DNA from: Actinoplanes sp. NBRC 103695
GTDB taxonomy: Bacteria > Actinomycetota > Actinomycetes > Mycobacteriales > Micromonosporaceae
Direction: 5' to 3'
Length of the DNA: 64,000 nt
Assembly (NCBI RefSeq): GCF_030269485.1
Contig: NZ_BSTL01000007.1
Coordinates: 75,204 to 139,203 of the forward strand
Shown here: one piece after another, positions 32,085 to 41,429 of the stretch
Position numbering within the stretch: position 1 is the first letter of the stretch
Layout: the number at the start of each line of letters is the position of its first letter
Position numbers and translations under genes: made by a program
The notes under the pieces: generated by a model
Databases searched by the model: none
The model's input: only the letters and a program-made list of their open reading frames with translations
Told to the model about the DNA's origin: nothing

Positions 32085-33797
32085 GTGCGAAAATGGGTTC
32101 GGGTGGTTTCGGGGGTCGCCGCGACAGCTGTTGCGGCTGGATCAATCTTTCTCACGTCGGCGACGTCGGATGCCGCGGATGCTCATGTCATCCCGTTCGA
32201 TCCGCTGGTGATCGACGACGCCAAGGCGCTGCAGGATGTGTACGGCCTGGTCGGCGCCTCGCCGCGAGCGCAACGGTCGGCGGCAGCTGCCGCCGACGAT
32301 GACCCGACGGCGACCGCCGGTTGTGGTCCCGCGGCGACGTCGCCGGTGAACGACGGCGACCCGATCGTGGTCAGCATGCCGCCCGCGCCGGCGTTCACCG
32401 TCGGGAAGATCGCCTCCACGTCGTGGCGCAATCCACCGTCGGCCGACCCGACGTGGCGGATGAACTACCTGGGCCTGATGTGGATGAAGTCGCTGGCCAG
32501 GCGGGCCGCGATCGACGGGCAGACCGGTGCGCTGGATGCTCTGGTCGACCAGTCGGTGAAGTTCTACCAGCAGAACCCGGACCCGAAGAACATCAGCTAC
32601 GGCTGGGACGAGGGCACCGCGCTGCGCCGCCTCGAATCGATGAACTGCCTGTACGCGCTGACCCAGGACGCGAAGCTGAAGCCGGGCATGACCGCCGACG
32701 TCAACGTGCTGTTCAGCTCGCGCTACTACGGCCCGCCGAACTACAAGGTGCACAACCACGGCCTGATGGCCAACCTCCAACTGGTCCGGGCGAGTGACCA
32801 GCTCGGGGTCGCCTCCTGGAAGGCCGCCGCGGTCAAGCGGATGGTGAGCGAGGCGCCGCAGGTGTTCTCCAAGCTCGGCATCGCGCACGAGCAGTCGTCG
32901 GAGTACCAGAACGTCAACGCCAACCTGTGGACCTCGGCGGCGAACGCGCTCGAGGCGGCCGGCGAGACGTCCGCGGCGACCAGTATCCGGGCGACCGTGA
33001 CGAAGGCGCGCACCGCGTACGAGTGGATGACCGAGCCGGACGGCAAGATCGTCCAGATCGGCGACTCCGACCAGGTCGTGGGTGTGAAGGGTTCGCTGAC
33101 GGCGCCGCGCGTGCTGCGCGACGACCAGACCGGCTGGGTGATCGGCCGCTGGTCGTGGACCGACCCGAACGCCGTCTTCTACACGATCCGGTACGGCCCC
33201 TCGCGGTGGGCGCACGGCCAGCACGACCGCGCGGGCGGCGTGACGTTCACCGGTAAGGGCGTTCGTGCCCTGGTCGGCCCGGGCCGGTTCTCCTACGACA
33301 AGGCCAACAACTACGCGCTCTACCAGCTCAGCCCGTCGAGCCACAACGTGGCGCTGCCGTCGGGCAAGGCGGTCACGAACGCGGGCGGCACGATGGCCGC
33401 AGCCACCGTCCAGACGGCGGCGCACGGCTGGTCGGTCAAGGACACGATGTTCGGGATCGCGCACACCCGGGGTGTCAACGTCAACCGGGACACCACGACC
33501 ATGAAGGTCAGCGACACCTTCGGCGGAGGCGCCACGCTGTGGTGCCAGTACTGGCACCTCGACCCGGCGTGGAAGCTCACCTCGGGCGGGCCGAACGGCG
33601 TGAAGCTGGTCTTCACCCACCCGTCCGGCCGCAAGCTCACGGTGACCACCACCGGCCGGGTGTCCAGCCTCGCGAAAGGCATCACCCGGCCGCCGGCCGG
33701 CTGGAACTTCCCGAAGTTCGGATCCCGGGTCCAGAACTACGAGATCGTGATCCGCTCGTACGGGAAGGGCAGCATCACGACCTTCCAGATCAGCTAG
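32085..33797 (+). CDS. Secreted heparinase II/III-like polysaccharide lyase, copy 3
   Basis: A 570-residue third paralogue. The GTG at 32085 gives [16 protein letters not shown] and a signal peptide ending [11 protein letters not shown], matching copies 1 and 2; a longer start at 32028 adds 19 unrelated residues. It contains [39 protein letters not shown] and SHNVALPSG. It is nearer to copy 2 in IVQIGDSDQ and to copy 1 in the start of the beta half (VTFTGKGVR). Its TAG shares CTAG with the metG stop on the other strand. Confidence 0.82.
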   Translation: MRKWVRVVSGVAATAVAAGSIFLTSATSDAADAHVIPFDPLVIDDAKALQDVYGLVGASPRAQRSAAAAADDDPTATAGCGPAATSPVNDGDPIVVSMPPAPAFTVGKIASTSWRNPPSADPTWRMNYLGLMWMKSLARRAAIDGQTGALDALVDQSVKFYQQNPDPKNISYGWDEGTALRRLESMNCLYALTQDAKLKPGMTADVNVLFSSRYYGPPNYKVHNHGLMANLQLVRASDQLGVASWKAAAVKRMVSEAPQVFSKLGIAHEQSSEYQNVNANLWTSAANALEAAGETSAATSIRATVTKARTAYEWMTEPDGKIVQIGDSDQVVGVKGSLTAPRVLRDDQTGWVIGRWSWTDPNAVFYTIRYGPSRWAHGQHDRAGGVTFTGKGVRALVGPGRFSYDKANNYALYQLSPSSHNVALPSGKAVTNAGGTMAAATVQTAAHGWSVKDTMFGIAHTRGVNVNRDTTTMKVSDTFGGGATLWCQYWHLDPAWKLTSGGPNGVKLVFTHPSGRKLTVTTTGRVSSLAKGITRPPAGWNFPKFGSRVQNYEIVIRSYGKGSITTFQIS

Positions 33798-35590
33798 CTG
33801 GAGAGGCGGGCCAGTTCCTCCTCGATCACCGTGGTGTCGAGCTTCTTGAAGACCGGTTTCGGCGCAGCCAGCGGCGTTCCGGCCTCCAGAGGCACCGACT
33901 CCCAGCGGGCGCCGACGGTGTAGTCGCCGGTGAGGATCGGGTAGGAGGGCCCGCCGTCCAGGTCCTCCACCTCGACGATCGACGGCATCGGCTGGTGCGT
34001 GCCGGTGCTGCCGAGCAGCTCGTGGACCTTCTGTGCGGAGTGCGGCAGGAACGGGCTGAGCAGCGTGTTCGCGTCGCTGACCACCTGCAGCGCCACGTGC
34101 AGGACCGTGCCCATCCGCGGCTTGTCGGCCTCGTCCTTGAGCTTCCACGGCGCCTGGTCGGACAGGTACTTGTTGGCCTCGGCCACCACGCGCATGGCCT
34201 CGCCGATCGCTGCCTTCTGCCGGTGCTTGCCGATCAGCTCGCCGACCGTTGTGAAGCCCTCCCGAGCCACCGCGAGAAGCGCCTCGTCCTCCGGGGTGAG
34301 GTCGATCGCGGGCGGCACGAAACCGAAGTTCTTGGCCGCCATCGAGATCGAGCGGTTGACCAGGTTGCCCCAGCCGGCGACCAGCTCGTCGTTGTTCCGG
34401 CGGACGAACTCGGCCCAGGTGAAGTCGGTGTCGTTGGCCTCCGGCCCGGCCGCCGCGATGAAGTAGCGCAGCGCGTCCGGGTCGTACCGGGACAGGAAAT
34501 CGCGCACGTAGATGACCACGCGGCGGGACGAGGAGAACTTCTTGCCCTCCATCGTCAGGTACTCCGACGAGACGACCTCGGTGGGCAGGTTGAGCCGGCC
34601 CAGGCTGCCCGGCTCGCCGCCGGAGTCGCCCTCGCCGGAGTAGCCGAGCAGGATGGCCGGCCAGATCACCGAGTGGAAGACGATGTTGTCCTTGCCCATG
34701 AAGTAGTAGGCCAGCGAGTCCTTGCCCTCGCCGTCCGCCGACCACCACTTGCGCCAGGCCTCGGGGTCGCCGGTGCGGCGGGCCCACTCGACCGACGCCG
34801 ACAGGTAGCCGATGACCGCGTCGAACCACACGTAGATGCGCTTGTCGTTGCGGTCACGCCAGTCGTCCAGCGGGATCGGCACGCCCCACTCCAGGTCGCG
34901 GGTGATCGCCCGGGGCTGGAGGTCGTCGAGCAGGTTGCGGCTGAACTTCAGGACGTTGGGCCGCCAGTTCTCCCGCTGGTCCAGCCAGTTGCCGATCGCC
35001 TGGGCGAAGGCGGGCAGGTCGAGGAAGAAGTGCTCGGTCTCGACGAACTCGGGCACCTCGCCGTTGATCTTCGACCGTGGGTTGATCAGCTGCTCGGGGT
35101 CGAGCTGGTTGCCGCAGTTGTCGCACTGGTCGCCGCGGGCGCTGTCGTAGCCGCAGATCGGGCAGGTGCCCTCGATGTAACGGTCGGGCAGGGTGCGACC
35201 GGTGGACGGCGACTTCGCGCCGAGCGTGGTCTTGCGGATGATGTAGTTGTTGGCCAGCAGCCCGCCGAACAGCTCCTGGGTGACCGCGTAGTGGTTGCGC
35301 GTGGTGGTGCGGGTGAACAGGTCGTACGACAGGCCGAGGCCGTGCAGGTCCTCGACGATCACCCGGTTGTAGCGGTCGGCCAGCTCACGGGGGGTCACCC
35401 CGTCGGCGTCGGCCTGCACCTGGATGGGCGTGCCGTGCTCGTCGGTGCCGGAGACCATGAGCACGTCGTGGCCGGCCATCCGCATGTACCGGCTGAAAAC
35501 GTCGGAGGGCACCCCGAAGCCGGAGACATGACCGATGTGACGCGGGCCGTTGGCGTAGGGCCAGGCGACCGCGGCGAGAACGTGACTCAT
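33794..35590 (-). CDS. metG: Methionyl-tRNA synthetase
   Basis: A 598-residue class I synthetase that charges tRNA-Met. HIGH is HIGHVSG near residue 18; the zinc knuckle CPICGYD..CDNCG lies near 145; the KMSKS-like loop is EGKKFSSSR near 350; the anticodon-binding domain follows. No C-terminal EMAP-type tRNA-binding domain is present. The stop shares CTAG with the convergent lyase gene. In many actinobacteria metG neighbours rsmI/pmt and tatD/ksgA, as here with inserted genes. Confidence 0.97.
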   Translation of the reverse strand: MSHVLAAVAWPYANGPRHIGHVSGFGVPSDVFSRYMRMAGHDVLMVSGTDEHGTPIQVQADADGVTPRELADRYNRVIVEDLHGLGLSYDLFTRTTTRNHYAVTQELFGGLLANNYIIRKTTLGAKSPSTGRTLPDRYIEGTCPICGYDSARGDQCDNCGNQLDPEQLINPRSKINGEVPEFVETEHFFLDLPAFAQAIGNWLDQRENWRPNVLKFSRNLLDDLQPRAITRDLEWGVPIPLDDWRDRNDKRIYVWFDAVIGYLSASVEWARRTGDPEAWRKWWSADGEGKDSLAYYFMGKDNIVFHSVIWPAILLGYSGEGDSGGEPGSLGRLNLPTEVVSSEYLTMEGKKFSSSRRVVIYVRDFLSRYDPDALRYFIAAAGPEANDTDFTWAEFVRRNNDELVAGWGNLVNRSISMAAKNFGFVPPAIDLTPEDEALLAVAREGFTTVGELIGKHRQKAAIGEAMRVVAEANKYLSDQAPWKLKDEADKPRMGTVLHVALQVVSDANTLLSPFLPHSAQKVHELLGSTGTHQPMPSIVEVEDLDGGPSYPILTGDYTVGARWESVPLEAGTPLAAPKPVFKKLDTTVIEEELARLSS

Positions 35591-35747
35591 GCTTCCAGCG
35601 TAGTGACACGCTCGGTAGGGCTGCGAGCGAGTGGGGCTCAGCCTTCAGTCAGGTCAGGGGCGGTGGTGGGGCGGAGGCTGGGCGATTTAGCCCGACACGC
35701 CCGGGTTGGTTCGTGATCGTCATGAAAATGTGGCGTCTACTGGGCGA

Positions 35748-37058
35748 GTGACCGGAGACGCGCCGCAACCAGGGGAAACGCCCCGCGCTGAGAGCGAGCT
35801 GTGGTCCTTTCCCGACCCCAACACCGCGTGGTGGCGGATCGAGGAGGAGCGCGACCGGGCCGACGCGCTCGCCGAGGCGGCGGCCGCCCGGCCACGACAC
35901 CCGCGGCGGCGGACCGGGCCGAACACCCCGGCCAACGCGGTCCCACCGGCGTACGGCGGCACCGAACCGGCCTTCGCTCCGGAAGCCCTGGACGCGCACG
36001 CGGCCGGCGCCCACGACCTCGCCGGAGCTCTGGAGGCGCCACCCGCCGCCCTGGTCGAGGCCGAGCAGGAAGAGCGGATCGAGCAGGTGGAGGCCCTCGC
36101 GGCCGCGCGGGCGATCGAGGACGCGACCCCCGAGCCGGAGCCGGTCGAGCGCGATCACGATCGGCGACCCAAAACCCGCTACAACCCACCCAAGACCGAG
36201 GAGGGGTACGCCGTGAGCAGCGCCGACGACGCACCGGCGGAACCATCGGCCGCCCCGGACGCCGCACCCGCCGAGATCCCCGGTGACAAGACGGACGGCG
36301 TACCCGAAGTCATGGTCCTGCCCGAGCCCAAGGACCGCGGCCCGGTGCCGGAGCAATCACCTCCGCACGTCTCCCGCCTGGGCCGGGTCGCCGAGGACGC
36401 TAAGCGCGAGCGCCTGGAGAACCACCCGTTCTGGCTGACCGAGGAGGAGCGCGCCGCGGCCGGCAACGCCTGGCCCGCCCCGGAGATGCGGCAGCGCCTG
36501 GCCACCGCCACCGAACCGCCCGAAGGGCTGCGCGGGAAGCCACCGGCGAGGACGCCGCCGACGCCCCGCGGACCGGCGGCCGGACTGCTCGGTCTGGTGA
36601 CGATGGCGCTGATCGCGGCGTTCTTCTCGTGGGTCAGCGCGGAACCGTTCTGGCTGGCGGTCGGGCACGGCGACCGCGGCGTCGCCACCGTCTCGCGGTG
36701 CGTGGGCAGCGGCATCACCCAGCGGTGCCAGGGCTCGTTCACGACCGACGACGGCGGCTTCTCGGTGGAGAAGGTCACGCTGCTCGGGGTGAATGCGACC
36801 TCCCGGAACACCGGGGCGATCGCGCCGGCCCGGATGGTCAGCCCGGACAGCCGGCAGGCGTACGTCGGCGACGCCGGCCCGATGCTGCACCTGCGCTGGA
36901 CCCTCGGCTTCGTGCTGGTGGTGCTCTGCGGTTACGGCATCGCCGGGATGACCGGGGCGCGGCGGCTGGAGTCCGCGCGTTCCCGGCGCAACGCCGTGCT
37001 GATCAGCCTGGCCGGACCGGTCCTGCTGCTGCTCGGCTTCCTGGCCGCCGCCTACTGA
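35748..37058 (+). CDS. Membrane protein with long acidic disordered N-terminus
   Basis: A 436-residue protein. The first 280 residues are Ala/Glu/Pro-rich and probably disordered. Three transmembrane helices follow, near 280-300 (GLLGLVTMALIAAFFSWV), 385-405 and 415-435, with an extracytoplasmic loop that has two Cys (SRCVGSGITQRCQG). I recognise no family. The GTG at 35748 is chosen; an upstream start at 35706 is also in frame. Its last 7 bases overlap the end of the convergent rsmI. Confidence 0.65.
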   Translation: MTGDAPQPGETPRAESELWSFPDPNTAWWRIEEERDRADALAEAAAARPRHPRRRTGPNTPANAVPPAYGGTEPAFAPEALDAHAAGAHDLAGALEAPPAALVEAEQEERIEQVEALAAARAIEDATPEPEPVERDHDRRPKTRYNPPKTEEGYAVSSADDAPAEPSAAPDAAPAEIPGDKTDGVPEVMVLPEPKDRGPVPEQSPPHVSRLGRVAEDAKRERLENHPFWLTEEERAAAGNAWPAPEMRQRLATATEPPEGLRGKPPARTPPTPRGPAAGLLGLVTMALIAAFFSWVSAEPFWLAVGHGDRGVATVSRCVGSGITQRCQGSFTTDDGGFSVEKVTLLGVNATSRNTGAIAPARMVSPDSRQAYVGDAGPMLHLRWTLGFVLVVLCGYGIAGMTGARRLESARSRRNAVLISLAGPVLLLLGFLAAAY

Positions 37059-37903
37059 TCGGAGTGGACCAGCGCGTAGACCTCCCGGCGGCGCAGGCCG
37101 TGCGCCGTCGCCACGGCCGTGATCGCGTCACGCCGGGAGTCGCCGGCCGCCTCCCGCCCGGCCACCGCGGCGCGCAGGACGTCGTCGGCGGGCCGCTCGG
37201 CGGCGGTGACCGGGGCGCCGCCCAGCACCAGGGTGATCTCGCCACGCGGCGGCACGGCGGCGGCCCCGTCGGCCAGCTCGGACAGCGTTCCGCGCCGGAT
37301 CTCCTCGTACGTCTTGGTCAGCTCCCGGCAGATCGCCGCCGGCCGCTCCGGACCGAACGTGGCGACCAGGTCGGCCAGCGCGTCACCCACCCGGTGCGGC
37401 GCCTCGAAGAGGATCAGCGTGCGCGGCTCGGCGGCCAGCTCGCGCAGCCGGGAGCGGCGGGCCGACCCGGAGCGCGGCAGGAAACCCTCGAAGACGAACC
37501 GGTCGCTGGGCAGGCCGGACAGGGCCAGCGCGGTGGTCACGGCGCTGGGGCCGGGCGCCGCCGTCACCGGGAAACCGGCGTCCAGGGCGGCGCGGACCAG
37601 ACGGTAGCCGGGGTCGGAGACGCTCGGCATGCCGCCGTCGGTCACCACCGCGACGGTCTGCCCGGCGCGAAGAGCTTCAACCAGTTCGGGCGTACGCCGC
37701 TCCTCATTGCCCTCGAAGTACGACACGATCCGCCCGCCGACCGTGACGCCGAGGTCGCGCGCCAGGCGGGCCAGCCGCCGGGTGTCCTCGGCGGCGACGA
37801 CGTCCGCGGTCGTCAGGATGTCGCGCAGCCGCTGCGACGCGTCGCCCGTGTTGCCCAGCGGCGCTCCGGCGAGCACCACCCGTCCCGTGCTGTCTTCTGC
37901 CAC
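37052..37903 (-). CDS. rsmI: 16S rRNA (cytidine-1402-2'-O)-methyltransferase
   Basis: A 283-residue SAM-dependent tetrapyrrole-methylase-fold enzyme that methylates C1402 in the ribosomal decoding centre. Motifs are LAGAPLGNTGDAS, ADVVAAEDTRR, VVTDGGMPSVSDPGYRL, FEGFLPR and LILFEAPHRV. The GTG at 37903 fits family length; an ATG at 37930 adds 9 residues. It is divergent from the mannosyltransferase gene, a common actinobacterial arrangement. Confidence 0.93.
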   Translation of the reverse strand: MAEDSTGRVVLAGAPLGNTGDASQRLRDILTTADVVAAEDTRRLARLARDLGVTVGGRIVSYFEGNEERRTPELVEALRAGQTVAVVTDGGMPSVSDPGYRLVRAALDAGFPVTAAPGPSAVTTALALSGLPSDRFVFEGFLPRSGSARRSRLRELAAEPRTLILFEAPHRVGDALADLVATFGPERPAAICRELTKTYEEIRRGTLSELADGAAAVPPRGEITLVLGGAPVTAAERPADDVLRAAVAGREAAGDSRRDAITAVATAHGLRRREVYALVHSDQ

Positions 37904-37977
37904 GCCGAGAAGTCCACCACACCGCGCCATGCCGCCTGGACGAGCCGGGCCGCGGGCATTCGGCCTACCATCGCGGG

Positions 37978-39549
37978 GTGAGTTTGGCCACCGACATCGC
38001 GCCCGCCCCCGTCGAGTCCGATCCGGCTCCCGTCGGGAAGCGACGGGTACCCGACGTCGTCCGCCGCCGGTTGTCGACGCTCGACAACTGGCTCAACCCG
38101 TACTCCTGGCTGGTCACGCTCGTGATCGTCGGGCTCGCGGCGATCCTGCGGCTGGTGGGCATCAGCAAGCCCAAGGGCTACATCTTCGACGAGATCTACT
38201 ATCCGACCGACGCCTGGGACATGCTGAAACACGGCGTGGAGTGGGACGAGCGGAACAACGGTCCCGCCTACGTGGTGCATCCGCCGCTGGGCAAGTGGCT
38301 GATCGCGCTGGGCGAGAAGGCGTTCGGCAACACCGAGCTGGGCTGGCGTTTCCCGGCCGCGATCGCCGGCACGCTGATGATCCTGATCCTGATCCGGGTC
38401 GCGTACCGGATGTTCCGCTCGATCGTGCTGGCCGGGGTGGCCGGCCTGCTGATGACGCTGGACGGCTTCCACCTCGTGCTGTCGCGGACGTCACTGCTGG
38501 ACATCTTCCTGGGGCTGTTCATCCTGGCCACGTTCGCGGCGCTGGTCATCGACCGGGACGCGCACCGGCGGCGCTGGTTGCGCGCCCTGGAGGACGGGTT
38601 CGACGCGGACACCGCGCGGCGGCTGCCACATTTCGTGCCGTGGTGGCTGCTCGTCGCCGGGGTGATGTTCGGGCTGGCCTGCGGCGTGAAGTGGAGCGCC
38701 CTGTTCTTCGCGCCGTTCTTCGCGATCCTGGTGGTGGCCTGGCGGATCGGGGCGCGGCGGTCGGCCGGGATCCGGCGGCCGATCAGCGTACGGATCGGCG
38801 GCGACCTGGGCTGGCTGGTGCTCAGCTTCACCCTGACCGTGGTCTTCTACCTCGCCACCTGGACCGGCTGGTTCGTCACCAATTCCGGGTACTTCCGGCA
38901 CTGGCGCGAGGCGAACAACATGAGCGAGCCGCCGATCCTGGGCGCGCTGCTCAACCTGATGCACTACCACCACCAGGCGTACACGTTCCACAGCGGCCTG
39001 ACCGACCGGCACCCGTACCAGTCCTGGCCGTGGCAGTGGCTGCTGCTGGGCCGGCCGGTCGCCTTCCACTGGAACGGCACCGGCACCGCCTGCGGGGCGA
39101 ACACCTGCGCCACCGAGATCCTGCTGCTGGGCACGCCGATCCTGTGGTGGTCGTTCCTGCCCGCGATCGGGGCGCTGATCTGGTTCGGGATCGCCCGGCG
39201 CGACTGGCGGGCGTACGCGATCGGCGCCGGCCTGATCGGTGGCCTGGTGCCGTGGTTCTACTACGCGATCGCCGACGGTCGGACGATGTTCTCGTTCTAC
39301 GTGCTGCCGGCGCTGCCGTTCCTGATCCTGGCGGTGACCTACGCGCTGGGTGCCATCATGACGCCGCCGGGCGGGATCGAGGCGGGCGAGAGACGGTCCG
39401 ACCGGCAGCTGGTCGGGACGGTGATCGCGGCGGCCTATGTGGCGATCGTGGCGCTGTGCTTCGCCTACTTCTACCCGATCTTCGTGGGGCAGACGATTCC
39501 GTACGAGGCCTGGCAGGCGCGGATGTGGCTCGGATCCCGCTGGATCTAG
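37978..39549 (+). CDS. pmt: Protein O-mannosyltransferase (GT39)
   Basis: A 523-residue polytopic enzyme that transfers mannose from polyprenyl-phosphate-mannose to Ser/Thr of secreted proteins. The catalytic DE pair is in YIFDEIYYPTDAW near 70; VVHPPLGKWLI and FRFPA-like GWRFPAAIAGT are GT39 hallmarks; eight or more membrane helices follow. The nearby Pro/Ser/Thr-rich exported proteins are plausible substrates. It starts 74 bases from rsmI on the opposite strand. Confidence 0.92.
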   Translation: MSLATDIAPAPVESDPAPVGKRRVPDVVRRRLSTLDNWLNPYSWLVTLVIVGLAAILRLVGISKPKGYIFDEIYYPTDAWDMLKHGVEWDERNNGPAYVVHPPLGKWLIALGEKAFGNTELGWRFPAAIAGTLMILILIRVAYRMFRSIVLAGVAGLLMTLDGFHLVLSRTSLLDIFLGLFILATFAALVIDRDAHRRRWLRALEDGFDADTARRLPHFVPWWLLVAGVMFGLACGVKWSALFFAPFFAILVVAWRIGARRSAGIRRPISVRIGGDLGWLVLSFTLTVVFYLATWTGWFVTNSGYFRHWREANNMSEPPILGALLNLMHYHHQAYTFHSGLTDRHPYQSWPWQWLLLGRPVAFHWNGTGTACGANTCATEILLLGTPILWWSFLPAIGALIWFGIARRDWRAYAIGAGLIGGLVPWFYYAIADGRTMFSFYVLPALPFLILAVTYALGAIMTPPGGIEAGERRSDRQLVGTVIAAAYVAIVALCFAYFYPIFVGQTIPYEAWQARMWLGSRWI

Positions 39550-40085
39550 GCAGGTCTCGAGCGGATCCGCCTGTGCTGAGCCGGCCTCTCGCGCTGGCCG
39601 GGCCCCTCTCGCGCTGGGCGGGCCTTCTCTCGCGCTGGGCGGGCCCCTGCCGCGCTGGGCGGGCCCCTGCCGCGCTGGCCGGGCCCCTCGCGCGCTGGCG
39701 GGGTCTCTCGCGCTGGCCGGGCTTCGTTCGCTGAGCGGGCCCTTTGCGCCGAGCCGAGCCTTCGCGTTGGTCGTCCGCGCTGAGTGGGCCGCTCGCGGCG
39801 GGCTGCGGGTAGAGCAAGGGCTCGCCAGGCCGCCGGGTGCCCGCTCGGCCTTTCTGCCGCCGCTCGCGGTGGCTGCGGAGCGGGCAGTGGTAGGACCGGG
39901 CGGTATCCGGGCCTCGGACACCGCCTTGTGTTACCACTTTCCGCGGCTGGGGTAGCGGAGGGCGGTATTCCGGAGCTGAAGGCGCGCTGGGCTACCACCT
40001 GCTGCGCGGGCTACCACTGGCTGCGCGGGTTACCCAGGCTGCGTGGCCTACCACCGGCTGCGTCGGCTACCGCCGGCTGCGGCCG
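39550..40085. repeat. GC-rich degenerate tandem repeats after pmt
   Basis: Two arrays fill this non-coding stretch. From about 39576 to 39735 a unit of about 20-22 bases (cgctgggcgggcccctgccg) recurs seven to eight times with changes. From about 39985 to 40085 a unit of about 18 bases (ggctaccaccggctgcgc) recurs five to six times. Open frames on both strands here are repeat artefacts. No gene is supported. Confidence 0.75.
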
Positions 40086-40220
40086 TTAGCGGCGGGTGGG
40101 CATAGACATAGAGAAGCGCGCTCCGATCGCCTGCCACGGGGGAAGCGGGCGATAGGAGCGCGCACCACGAAGCTTAGCCATGGGGACCTGTGTCCACAAC
40201 GGCTCTCCATACTTAATCAT
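40086..40220 (-). CDS. Possible small basic peptide
   Basis: A 44-codon frame starting MIKYGEPLW and ending RFSMSMPTRR; an internal ATG at 40181 would give 31 residues and has AGG 7 bases upstream. Most of it coincides with a long perfect hairpin (40116-40163), so the conserved entity may be an RNA rather than a peptide. No family is recognised. Confidence 0.3.
   Translation of the reverse strand: MIKYGEPLWTQVPMAKLRGARSYRPLPPWQAIGARFSMSMPTRR
40116..40163. other. Long stable hairpin
   Basis: GCGCGCTCC (40116-40124) pairs perfectly with GGAGCGCGC (40155-40163), and after one mismatch six more pairs (ATCGCC with GGCGAT) extend the stem. On the minus strand it is followed by TTCTCTATG. It could be a terminator or part of a structured RNA. 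Confidence 0.6.
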
Positions 40221-40577
40221 CGGGATTTCGGGCCAACTTGGGTCGCGCACGCACGGTCTTCGCGGCACGCTCGGTCCACTCCAGACAATTCGGACATAAG
40301 CCGGTAATGTGTCTATTGCCATTTCAAACAATTGCGAGAATTGCTCGGGAATTCGAGTCAGGTAATTGACACCGAATTTGTTTTCGGAATCGCGTAACCT
40401 GTCGGCCTAACGCCATTCGGTGCAGCTCAGGCGGATCTCTGCAGCGCCCGATCAGATGGCTGCCATCAGGTCAAACGTGAGCCGTCACCGATTCGGCTGA
40501 TATCGCGGCAATGAATGGGCGACCCCCGGCTGAGTGACGACGGTCAAGATCTCAAAAGATGTTCCTAAGCTCGCCGG
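40221..40577. other. AT-rich intergenic region
   Basis: The stretch 40290-40410 is unusually AT-rich for this chromosome. It holds a perfect -35 hexamer TTGACA (about 40367) and a small hairpin CCGAA-N6-TTCGG just after it, but no well-spaced -10. It probably carries the promoter of the proline-rich gene. No gene is seen. Confidence 0.45.
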
Positions 40578-41429
40578 GTGACTTCGCAGGAGCCTGAAAA
40601 CCCGCATTCCGCCGACTCCGGCAACCCCGACACCGAGGTGCTCATGGTGGCCTCTCCGGCGCCGGTGTTCGTCGACGAGTCCGGTCGCCGGCGCAAGCTG
40701 CTCCGCCGTGTCGCCTACGGCTTCGGTGCCGTGTGCATGCTCTACGGCGGTCTGGTGAGCGTGAGCCTGGCCGGTGGCCCGGTCAGTTCCAGTGTGGTGC
40801 TGCCGCTGCCCGACCTGGGCGACGACGATGACGACAAGATCCAGGCCGCGCCCAAGCCGCCCGTGCCGAGGCCGATCCCGGCGCCGACGACCCGGTCGCC
40901 GCGCCTGCTCACCGAGTCGCTGCGCCGACCGGCCACCCCGTCCACCCGGGACACGCGGCGTGCGGAGGCGCCACGAGCCACCTCGTCCGTCGTCGTACCG
41001 GGGCCGAAGCCGCCCGCCCGGGTCAGCCCGTCGCCCAGCAAGTCGCCCGCCCCGGTGGAGTCGGGCACCGTCAGCCCGTCGCCCACCCCCACCGGCTCGT
41101 CCTCGGCGAGCCCCAGTACCCCGGTCTCGGGACCGACCACCCAGGCGCCGCCGGTCCCACCCAAGAAGCCCTCCACGGGCGGCTCGGGGGGCGGCGCCGA
41201 GGACGTCGGTTCCGGGACCGGTACCAGCGCGCCGCCGCCGGCCCCGCCGGTGCGCACGCCGGACCCCAAGCCGGACCCCAAGCCGGACCCCAAGCCGGAC
41301 CCCAAGCCGGACCCCAAGCCCGTGACCACCTCGGATCCGAAGCCCGCGACCACCCCGGACCTCATCCCTGAGCGTGTGATCGTGACGCGCACGCCGCCGC
41401 CTCTGGTGGACGTAGGGGAGGGCGCGTGA
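40578..41429 (+). CDS. Proline-rich single-pass membrane protein
   Basis: A 283-residue protein with a cytoplasmic N-terminus of about 40 residues, one helix at about 46-66 (VAYGFGAVCMLYGGLVSVSLAG), an acidic DDDDD patch and a long Pro/Ser/Thr-rich extracytoplasmic region. The tail has DPKP repeated about five times, encoded by a 12-bp DNA repeat at 41259-41318. It may span the cell wall and could be O-mannosylated. The TGA overlaps the GTG of the next gene by four bases, so both proteins are made together and may form one polysaccharide-assembly complex. Confidence 0.72.
   Translation: MTSQEPENPHSADSGNPDTEVLMVASPAPVFVDESGRRRKLLRRVAYGFGAVCMLYGGLVSVSLAGGPVSSSVVLPLPDLGDDDDDKIQAAPKPPVPRPIPAPTTRSPRLLTESLRRPATPSTRDTRRAEAPRATSSVVVPGPKPPARVSPSPSKSPAPVESGTVSPSPTPTGSSSASPSTPVSGPTTQAPPVPPKKPSTGGSGGGAEDVGSGTGTSAPPPAPPVRTPDPKPDPKPDPKPDPKPDPKPVTTSDPKPATTPDLIPERVIVTRTPPPLVDVGEGA
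41259..41318 (+). repeat. 12-bp coding tandem repeat (DPKP)
   Basis: The unit ccggaccccaag occurs five times in frame within the proline-rich protein gene, encoding Pro-Asp-Pro-Lys repeats. Such arrays vary in copy number between strains. Confidence 0.85.

Noticed and set aside
32142..34829. An 895-codon minus-strand frame across lyase copy 3 and metG
   Set aside because: Its sequence is Arg/Gly/Val-rich without motifs, and the overlapping lyase and metG are certain.
39550..40085. Several overlapping frames in the repeat arrays after pmt
   Set aside because: They consist of translated repeats such as REGPGQR and change freely between frames, with no start signals.
40331..40577. A ydaO-type (c-di-AMP) riboswitch before the wall gene
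   Set aside because: The conserved core blocks could not be found; only an AT-rich promoter-like stretch is visible.
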